From positions 1-10,696 of the forward strand of contig JAPLTI010000247.1 in NCBI GenBank assembly GCA_026398285.1: 10,696 bases of DNA, given 5' to 3'. Under the pieces are notes generated by a model. The model saw only the letters and a program-made list of their open reading frames with translations, had not been told where the DNA came from and ran no database searches. The translations under genes were made by a program, and so were the position numbers. The stretch comes from Verrucomicrobiota bacterium (lineage in GTDB: Bacteria > Verrucomicrobiota > Verrucomicrobiia > Chthoniobacterales > Terrimicrobiaceae). The first letter of the stretch is position 1. Every line of letters begins with the position of its first letter. Shown here piece by piece: positions 6,868 to 10,696 of this stretch.

Positions 6868-7011
6868 TTGAAAACCTGCGCTGTTTTGCTTTGTCCGCCA
6901 CTTTCTGGCAAGGACACCAACACCCGCCCCTCGATTTGTCGGGTATTGGCTCTCTTTTGCTTGGGCGGTATCAGTGCGGGTTTCCTGAGCAACGCGAAGG
7001 AGGTCGCATGA
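6868..7011 (+). pseudogene. Possible adenylate kinase remnant between secY and map
   Basis: The 155 bases between secY and map contain a stop-free frame from a TTG at 6868 to TGA at 7009-7011, overlapping the map ATG. It reads MKTCAVLLCPPLSGKDTNTR, taking TTG as Met, then a hydrophobic part containing GGISAGFLSNAKEVA. The first part resembles an adenylate kinase P-loop (VLLGPPGSGKGTQ-type) with its key glycines replaced, and ISAG resembles the ISTGD motif that follows in that family. adk commonly sits between secY and map. The 47 codons lack most of an enzyme of about 210 residues, so if the match is real this is a relic or deletion product. There is no ribosome site at the TTG. The similarity is short and could be chance. 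Confidence 0.3.
6997..7004 (+). promoter_or_regulatory. Strong Shine-Dalgarno site for map
   Basis: AAGGAGGT is a full match to the anti-Shine-Dalgarno complement. It lies three bases before the ATG at 7008 and fixes the map start. The spacing is on the short side. An in-frame ATG at 6891 would add 39 residues with no resemblance to the family, so 7008 is preferred. Most other genes in the cluster have no such site. Confidence 0.85.
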
Positions 7012-7772
7012 TCAGTATCAAGCGTCCCCATGAGATTGAAAAAATGCGCCAAGCTGGCGAGGTTGCTGCCCAGATTCTTAATGAATTAGCCTGCCGCATC
7101 GCTCCTGGCGTCACCACCGGCGAAATCGACCACGCCGCTGCCCAGTTGATGTCCGCTGCCGGGGTTCGCAGCGCCTTTCTGGGATACAAAAAATTTCCCG
7201 GCCACATTTGCATCAGCCTCAATGAAGAGGTTGTCCATGGAATCGGTAGCTCCCGTGCGATTGCCTACGGCGACATTGTCAAAATGGATGTCGGCATCAT
7301 TCGCGATGGTTGGATTGGCGACAATGCGACATCGGTTCCTGTTGGCATCATTGACCCTGAAATTGAACGCCTCCTCACCGTCACCGAGGAAATCCTCAAC
7401 GGCGCTGTTCAACTCGCCCGTCCCGGTCATCGCGTCGGCGACATTTCAAATTTTGTGGAAACCGAAGCCGTTAAAAATGGCTTCAGTGTCGTGCGCGAAT
7501 TCGTCGGCCACGGCGTCGGACGCAAGCTCCACGAGGATCCGCAAGTGCCGAATTTCGGCAAACGCGGCAGTGGACCAAAACTCAAACCCGGCATGACACT
7601 CGCCATCGAGCCTATGATCAACATGGGCCGCGCAGATGTGAAAGTTCTCGCCGACAAGTGGACCGCCGTCACTGCCGACGGACTCCCCTCCGCTCATTTT
7701 GAGCATACCGTTTTAATTACAGATCACGCTCCGGAAGTATTGACATGGCCAAGAAAGACGCTATCGAAGTAG
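7008..7772 (+). CDS. map: Methionine aminopeptidase, type I
   Basis: This cytosolic metalloprotease removes the initiator methionine from nascent proteins when the second residue is small. The product has 254 residues, typical of type I bacterial enzymes. All five metal ligands can be placed by motif: Asp94 in KMDVG, Asp105 in GDNATS, His168 in GHGVGR, Glu201 in AIEPM and Glu232 in FEHTV. The active-site His77 (VVHGIG) is also present. No zinc-finger extension is seen. The strong ribosome site at 6997-7004 sets the start. The last 28 bases overlap infA in another frame, which suggests coupled translation. Position after secY is conserved in many bacteria. Confidence 0.97.
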   Translation: MISIKRPHEIEKMRQAGEVAAQILNELACRIAPGVTTGEIDHAAAQLMSAAGVRSAFLGYKKFPGHICISLNEEVVHGIGSSRAIAYGDIVKMDVGIIRDGWIGDNATSVPVGIIDPEIERLLTVTEEILNGAVQLARPGHRVGDISNFVETEAVKNGFSVVREFVGHGVGRKLHEDPQVPNFGKRGSGPKLKPGMTLAIEPMINMGRADVKVLADKWTAVTADGLPSAHFEHTVLITDHAPEVLTWPRKTLSK

Positions 7773-7999
7773 AGGGCAAGGTCGTTGAGCTTTTACCGAA
7801 CACCATGTTCAGAATCGAACTGGAGAACGGTCATCGCGTCCTCGCCCACATCTCTGGCAAGATGCGTCTCCACTTCATTCGCATTCTTCCCGGAGACCGC
7901 GTCATGCTGGAAATGTCGCCCTACGACTTGACCAAGGGGCGCATCACATATCGCCACAAAAACGAATCATCATCATTTCAACCAAATAAAAGAAAATGA
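7745..7999 (+). CDS. infA: Translation initiation factor IF1
   Basis: IF1 is a small OB-fold protein that occupies the ribosomal A site during initiation together with IF2 and IF3. The product has 84 residues. The 72-residue core matches the family: MAKKDAIEVEGKVVELLPNT, then GHRVLAHISGKMRLHFIRIL (29-48), GDRV (50-53) and the SPYDLTKGRITYRH ending (58-71). About a dozen extra residues (NESSSFQPNKRK) follow. The ATG lies inside the end of map (28-base overlap), with GGAAG at 7733-7737 at good spacing. The stop TGA overlaps the rpmJ ATG. Confidence 0.97.
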   Translation: MAKKDAIEVEGKVVELLPNTMFRIELENGHRVLAHISGKMRLHFIRILPGDRVMLEMSPYDLTKGRITYRHKNESSSFQPNKRK

Positions 8000-8109
8000 A
8001 AGTCAGAGCCTCAGTAAAAAGACTGTGTGAAGCGTGCAAAATCGTGCGCCGACAAAACGTGATCCGCGTTGTTTGCAAAAACCCGCGTCATAAACAAAAA
8101 CAGGGCTGA
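7996..8109 (+). CDS. rpmJ: Large-subunit protein L36, zinc-binding form
   Basis: L36 is the smallest 50S protein and stabilises 23S rRNA folding near the central protuberance. The 37-residue product starts MKVRASVKRLCEACKIVRR and ends PRHKQKQG. The four zinc ligands of the metal-binding form are present: Cys11, Cys14, Cys27 and His32. The ATG shares ATGA (7996-7999) with the infA stop, so translation is probably coupled to infA; there is no Shine-Dalgarno site beyond an A-rich run. The order infA-rpmJ-rpsM is standard for the start of the alpha operon. Confidence 0.96.
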   Translation: MKVRASVKRLCEACKIVRRQNVIRVVCKNPRHKQKQG

Positions 8110-8144
8110 TCCCATCGGCAGCCGAAACCAAAACCACCAATACC

Positions 8145-8540
8145 ATGCCACGCTTACTTGGAGTAGACATCCCCGGCGACAAACGCATCGAAGCTTCCCT
8201 TCCCTACATTTATGGAATGGGGCCGAGCAACACAAAGAAAGTCCTCGAACAGGCGAACATTGATCCCAATGCCCGCGCCAAGGACCTCTCGCCCGAGCAA
8301 CTCAACGCGATCATCCACGCGATCAACGCCAACAAAATTCCGATCGAAGGCGACCTGCGCCGCGAAGTTCAAGGCAACCTCAAGCGCCTTCAGGCCATCA
8401 ATTGCTACCGTGGCATCCGCCACCGCCGCAGTCTTCCCGTCCGTGGCCAGCGCACATCCACAAACGCCCGCACCCGCAAGGGACCACGCAAAACCGTGGG
8501 CGTCCAGCGCAACAAAGACGCCAAAGCCGGCAAAGTCTAA
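8145..8540 (+). CDS. rpsM: Small-subunit protein S13
   Basis: S13 is in the 30S head, contacts L5 across the subunit interface and touches the P-site tRNA with its C-terminal tail. The product has 131 residues (118 in E. coli). The start is MPRLLGVDIPGDKR. A helix-two-turn-helix segment with YGMGPSNTKKVL spans 23-34, and the signature RGIRHRRSLPVRGQRT spans 89-104. The tail ends in a short Lys/Ala stretch. The gene starts 35 bases after rpmJ with no clear Shine-Dalgarno site. In E. coli, S4 represses this operon through a leader pseudoknot; the short spacer leaves little room for one here. Confidence 0.97.
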   Translation: MPRLLGVDIPGDKRIEASLPYIYGMGPSNTKKVLEQANIDPNARAKDLSPEQLNAIIHAINANKIPIEGDLRREVQGNLKRLQAINCYRGIRHRRSLPVRGQRTSTNARTRKGPRKTVGVQRNKDAKAGKV

Positions 8541-8559
8541 TCCCGCATTTTACTGAAGT

Positions 8560-9159
8560 ATGAGTGAAGAAAACACAACACCAGCCGAGGCGCCCGTCGA
8601 GACTGCTCCAGCAGCCCCCGCCGCAATAGCCGAGGCTCCCGCCGCAACCGCCGAAACCCCTGCCAAGAAAGCTCCAAAACCCAAGGCGGCTCCTAAATCC
8701 AAGAAAGCCGCTGGCGCGGAAAAAGCGACCACTGCAGCTCCTTCGCCGGTCAGCATCTCCCTCGATGACACCATCGAGCCGATCAAGATTGTCAAAGCCA
8801 AAGGCAGCAAAAACGTCATTCAGGGTATCGCCCACGTTCAAGCCAGCTTCAACAACACCATCATCAGCATCACCGACCTCCGCGGCGCCATCATCGGATG
8901 GTCCAGCGCCGGCAAGTGCGGCTTCAAAGGCTCCCGCAAAAGCACCGCCTACGCAGCTCAGATGGCAGCGCAAGACGCCTGCCGCCAAGCCATGGGACAC
9001 GGCCTCAAGGAAGTCGAAGTTCGCGTCAAAGGCCCAGGCTCAGGCCGCGAATCCGCCGTCCGCGCCATGCAAGCAATCGGCCTCGATGTTACCGTCATCC
9101 GCGACGTCACGCCGATCCCTCACAACGGCTGCCGCCCGCCAAAACAACGCAGGGTCTGA
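8560..9159 (+). CDS. rpsK: Small-subunit protein S11 with long N-terminal Ala/Pro/Lys extension
   Basis: S11 forms part of the 30S platform near the Shine-Dalgarno helix. The product has 199 residues against about 129 in E. coli. The S11 core begins near residue 84, with IAHVQASFNNTIISITD (90-106), GFKGSRKSTA (121-130) and the end PIPHNGCRPPKQRRV, including the Asn-Gly pair that is modified to isoaspartate in some bacteria. Residues 1-70 are low complexity: first acidic and Ala/Pro-rich, then Lys-rich (AKKAPKPKAAPKSKKAAG), then another short linker. I see no alternative in-frame ATG near the core, and no stop interrupts the extension, so it is probably translated. The start at 8560 lacks a clear ribosome site. 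Confidence 0.95.
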   Translation: MSEENTTPAEAPVETAPAAPAAIAEAPAATAETPAKKAPKPKAAPKSKKAAGAEKATTAAPSPVSISLDDTIEPIKIVKAKGSKNVIQGIAHVQASFNNTIISITDLRGAIIGWSSAGKCGFKGSRKSTAYAAQMAAQDACRQAMGHGLKEVEVRVKGPGSGRESAVRAMQAIGLDVTVIRDVTPIPHNGCRPPKQRRV

Positions 9160-9171
9160 TCCAGTCGGCCA

Positions 9172-9203
9172 ACTTAAAACTTAAAACTTACCAACTTAAA
9201 ACT
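9172..9203. repeat. Tandem 7-base ACTTAAA repeat in the rpsK-rpsD spacer
   Basis: The 48-base spacer before rpsD contains ACTTAAA at 9172-9178 and 9179-9185, a partial copy ACTTA at 9186-9190, and another full copy at 9194-9200 followed by ACT. The longer word AACTTAAAAC occurs at 9171-9180 and 9193-9202, and again after the operon at 9936-9945 and 9987-9996. The strand is therefore AT-rich just before the rpsD ATG at 9208. A role in rpsD translation is possible because no Shine-Dalgarno site is present, but nothing shows it. Confidence 0.75.
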
Positions 9204-9207
9204 CTTC

Positions 9208-9819
9208 ATGGCACGTTACACAGGACCCAAGACCAAAGTCAGCCGCCGCTACGGCGTTCTCATCAGCGGCTCACCCAAAGCATTCGAGAATAAGAGCTAC
9301 CCACCCGGCCAGCACGGACCCAAGGGCTCCCGCCGCAAGCAGACCGATTACTCAATCGCTCTTGCTGAGAAACAAAAGCTCCGTCACCAGTATGGAGTCC
9401 TCGAGCGCCAGTTCCGCCGCTACTTCCAAATCGCCAGCCGCCGCCGTGGTGTGACCGGTGAAATCCTCCTTCAACTCCTTGAGACCCGCCTCGACAATGT
9501 CGTTCAAAAAATGGGCTTCTCCAAGACACTCCGTGGCGCCCGCCAGATGGTTGGCCATGGTCATGTGACGGTGAACGGTCGCAAAACCAACATCTCGTCC
9601 ATGAACCTCAAGCCCGGTGATGTTGTAGCTATCAAGAGCAACGACAAATCCACCCGCCTCGCCAAGCGCGGCGTCGAACTCACCCAGATCGTCACCGTTC
9701 CCGATTGGCTTCTGGTAGACAAAGACAACCTCAGCGGCAGCGTCGTCCGCATCCCCACACGCGAGGAGATCAATCCCATCGTCAACGAACAGCTCGTCGT
9801 CGAACTTTACGCCCGCTAA
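9208..9819 (+). CDS. rpsD: Small-subunit protein S4
   Basis: S4 is a primary 16S rRNA binder that nucleates assembly of the 30S body. In E. coli it also represses the alpha operon and contributes to mRNA unwinding and antitermination. The product has 203 residues (206 in E. coli). It starts MARYTGPKTKVSRRYG, then YPPGQHG (31-37), and has the S4 RNA-binding domain from about 91 to 124 (LETRLDNVV, then RGARQMVGHGHVTVNG). The N-terminal zinc cysteines found in some S4 proteins are absent. The gene is the last of the cluster and is followed by a terminator 31 bases after its stop, in place of the usual rpoA-rplQ. Confidence 0.97.
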   Translation: MARYTGPKTKVSRRYGVLISGSPKAFENKSYPPGQHGPKGSRRKQTDYSIALAEKQKLRHQYGVLERQFRRYFQIASRRRGVTGEILLQLLETRLDNVVQKMGFSKTLRGARQMVGHGHVTVNGRKTNISSMNLKPGDVVAIKSNDKSTRLAKRGVELTQIVTVPDWLLVDKDNLSGSVVRIPTREEINPIVNEQLVVELYAR

Positions 9820-9850
9820 ACCGCGAGCTAATAGATTTCCCACCAAAGTG

Positions 9851-9884
9851 AAAAACGCGTCCTGTCCGCAGGGCGCGTTTTTTT
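9851..9884 (+). terminator. Intrinsic terminator closing the ribosomal-protein cluster
   Basis: The 5' arm 9851-9864 pairs with 9869-9882 around a TCCG loop. The stem has 14 pairs including one G-T pair, with a GC-rich core (CGCGTCCTG against CAGGGCGCG) and flanking A-T pairs. A run of seven T bases (9878-9884) overlaps the 3' side of the stem. The A-run on the left side could also make it work on transcripts arriving from the right. It begins 31 bases after the rpsD stop. Confidence 0.93.
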
Positions 9885-9904
9885 GTCCCACGAAGGAATT
9901 CTGA

Positions 9905-9936
9905 GACAGGATGACAGGATGGGCAGGGTGACAGGA
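9905..9936. repeat. Degenerate tandem repeat of GACAGGAT units
   Basis: Units read GACAGGAT (9905-9912), GACAGGAT (9913-9920), GGGCAGGGT (9921-9929) and GACAGGA (9930-9936), so about four 8-9 base copies. Short intergenic words of this ACAGGAT type are, from general knowledge, scattered in genomes of several environmental bacterial phyla; their function is unknown. Only the local repetition is seen here. Confidence 0.7.
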
Positions 9937-10235
9937 ACTTAAAACCTTCTCTCACGGAGTCACAAACACACGGAGAAAAGACTGGAAACTTAAAACGGCT
10001 ACCAATCGCTCAGAGGATTTTGACTCTCTTTTCGATTGTTCCAAGCGCAGCGCGCATGGTCCCAGGGAGCGGCCCCTGCGGGCCAAGTTCGAAAAAACGC
10101 GGACGAAGGCCGGTGGAACCATTCCATGTCGGGCGCGCTACCCGGGAGGGTTTTTCGTAAAAGTCTTAAAGCAAGCTGACTTGGGTAAACTTCAACGCCT
10201 CCCTCTCTTACAAATCTGCGGATCTCCCAGGCCCC

Positions 10236-10264
10236 TTGACATCCTCCACATTTTCCACCATCAT
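10236..10264 (+). promoter_or_regulatory. Possible promoter just upstream of the small gene at 10273
   Basis: TTGACA at 10236-10241 is a perfect -35 consensus. Seventeen bases later, CATCAT at 10259-10264 matches four of six positions of a -10 box. Transcription would start very close to the ATG at 10273, giving a nearly leaderless message, which fits the lack of a Shine-Dalgarno site. The weak -10 box makes this uncertain. Confidence 0.3.
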
Positions 10265-10272
10265 TCCTACTC

Positions 10273-10515
10273 ATGAGCACGGTCAAAATCCTCTCGATCC
10301 TCGAAGCCGCCAGCATCGAACCGCCCAAGGCCCGCGCCATTGCAGAGAGCCTCGAAGTAGCTTTTCGCGAGCAGGAGGACGACCTCACGAAACGCCTCAT
10401 GACCAAGCAGGATGGCGCGGAACTCAAGGCCGAAATGATCAAGTGGATGTTCCTCTTTTGGATCGGCCAGATGGCTGCAACCGCCGCCATCGTCAAGTTC
10501 CTCTCGCCTCAGTAG
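10273..10515 (+). CDS. Small coiled-coil protein with one C-terminal membrane helix (DUF1640-like)
   Basis: The 80-residue product has a short helical N-terminal part (STVKILSILEAASIEPPKARAI region, 2-23), a charged, probably coiled-coil middle (about 24-56, with REQEDDLTKRL and GAELKAEMIKW) and a hydrophobic segment from Trp58 to Phe76 ending in VKFLSPQ. This layout, with an EMIKWMFLFW-like entry into a single helix near the C-terminus, resembles small bacterial proteins of the DUF1640 or CCDC90-like kind, whose bacterial function is unknown. The coiled coil is shorter than is usual there. Start 10273 has no ribosome site. The gene stands alone after the ribosomal cluster. The assignment is from pattern memory only. 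Confidence 0.6.
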   Translation: MSTVKILSILEAASIEPPKARAIAESLEVAFREQEDDLTKRLMTKQDGAELKAEMIKWMFLFWIGQMAATAAIVKFLSPQ

Positions 10516-10520
10516 CCTCT

Positions 10521-10569
10521 CCTCCGGAGGGCGCTGCTCCCAAGGTAGGGATGGCTCGCCGAGCCGTCC
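10521..10569. repeat. Pair of GC-rich palindromes between convergent genes
   Basis: CCTCCGGAGG (10521-10530) is a perfect palindrome. Further on, GGATGGCTCG (10549-10558) and CGAGCCGTCC (10560-10569) form an inverted repeat with one G-T pair around a single central base, so a stem of about eight or nine pairs. The two sit between the stop of the small plus-strand gene and the stop of the minus-strand fragment. They look like a dispersed palindromic repeat, and could help end transcription from both sides, though no T-run follows. Whether they recur in the genome cannot be seen here. Confidence 0.5.
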
Positions 10570-10574
10570 GACTC

Positions 10575-10696
10575 CTACTGTTGCCCGTCACGATAATCAC
10601 GGGGGATTTTTTCAAGATAATCAGCGAGGATGAGGGCTGATTTTGCGTGGTCTGGGCGAGGGTTGCTTTCAAATTGATAGCGGGGATCAGCAGCAA
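10575..10696 (-). CDS. Possible C-terminal end of a minus-strand gene (partial, unrecognised)
   Basis: On the minus strand a frame enters from the right edge and stops with TAG at 10577-10575. Its 39 residues include YQFESNPRPDHAKSALILAD and then YLEKIPRDYRDGQQ. The balanced composition and amphipathic helix-like middle look more like real protein than the other open minus-strand frame here, which runs through the palindromes to 10493. I do not recognise the family. The gene would converge with the small plus-strand gene at 10273, leaving about 60 bases between the two stops. Confidence 0.4.
   Translation of the reverse strand, partial: AADPRYQFESNPRPDHAKSALILADYLEKIPRDYRDGQQ

Larger units (their letters stand above)
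9885..10272. other. Repeat-rich intergenic region without a supported gene
   Basis: This stretch lies between the operon terminator and the small gene at 10273. It holds degenerate direct repeats (9905-9936), two CACGGAG words (9953-9959 and 9969-9975), two AACTTAAAAC words (9936-9945 and 9987-9996), a GC-rich inverted repeat with GGCCC and GGGCC arms (10071-10084), and a CCCGGG site near 10141. Open frames on the minus strand cross the region but have odd composition and overlap the better-supported gene at 10273, so I do not call them. Upstream of 10273 there is a TTGACA (10236-10241). Confidence 0.6.

Noticed and set aside
6946..6974. Possible promoter TTGGCT with TATCAG 17 bases later before map
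   Set aside because: Both boxes match only four of six positions, which is weak for a by-eye call.
6891..7007. N-terminal extension of map from an ATG at 6891
   Set aside because: The extra 39 residues do not resemble the family, and AAGGAGGT sits directly before the ATG at 7008.
9999..10496. 165-codon minus-strand open frame after the operon
   Set aside because: It runs through palindromic non-coding sequence and opposite the better-supported small plus-strand gene; its composition is unusual and no motif is visible.
10584..10612. CCCGT...ACGGG inverted repeat followed by a T-run, as a terminator of the small gene at 10273
   Set aside because: The stem is only five pairs with a ten-base loop, and it lies inside the likely end of the minus-strand gene; too weak to call.
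1..10696. CRISPR arrays, tRNA or rRNA genes, transposase genes
   Set aside because: No regular spaced repeats, no cloverleaf or rRNA sequence and no transposase motif were found by reading.

Overview
The window carries the distal S10 operon, the spc operon and the start of the alpha operon of a bacterium, fused into one compact plus-strand ribosomal-protein cluster. It is followed by a strong intrinsic terminator and about 0.8 kb of repeat-rich, mostly non-coding sequence. The most likely source is a PVC-group bacterium, probably Verrucomicrobiota. Three things suggest this: rpsN and rpmD are missing from their usual places, the S3 C-terminus has a Cys-Trp-Ile-Cys style, and most genes have no visible Shine-Dalgarno site. 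The lineage is an inference from memory of family sequences, not a database result.

Layout: rplV tail (1-109), rpsC (112-781, reading frame broken near 643), rplP, rpmC, rpsQ, rplN, rplX, rplE, rpsH, rplF, rplR, rpsE, rplO (ends 5322), secY (5344-6852), a 155-base gap where adk often sits, map, infA, rpmJ (short, 7996-8109), rpsM, rpsK, rpsD (ends 9819). The terminator is at 9851-9884. Within the cluster, spacers are mostly 2-20 bases and several genes overlap (rplN/rplX, map/infA, infA/rpmJ), so co-transcription and translational coupling are expected. rpoA and rplQ, common partners after rpsD, are not in the window.

The genes encode components of both ribosomal subunits together with the SecY translocation channel, methionine aminopeptidase and initiation factor IF1. 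They cover ribosome assembly, translation initiation, removal of the first methionine from new chains, and membrane insertion or secretion.

After the terminator the sequence changes character. There are short degenerate repeats (ACAGGAT, CACGGAG and AACTTAAAAC words), GC-rich palindromes, one small coiled-coil plus one-helix membrane protein gene (10273-10515), and a probable C-terminal fragment of a convergent minus-strand gene at the window edge. I did not find an obvious new defence, mobile or regulatory system. The points most worth following are the broken rpsC frame, a possible adk remnant between secY and map, an extra C-terminal membrane helix on SecY, a roughly 70-residue N-terminal extension on S11, and a perfect hairpin with the rplO stop codon as its loop.
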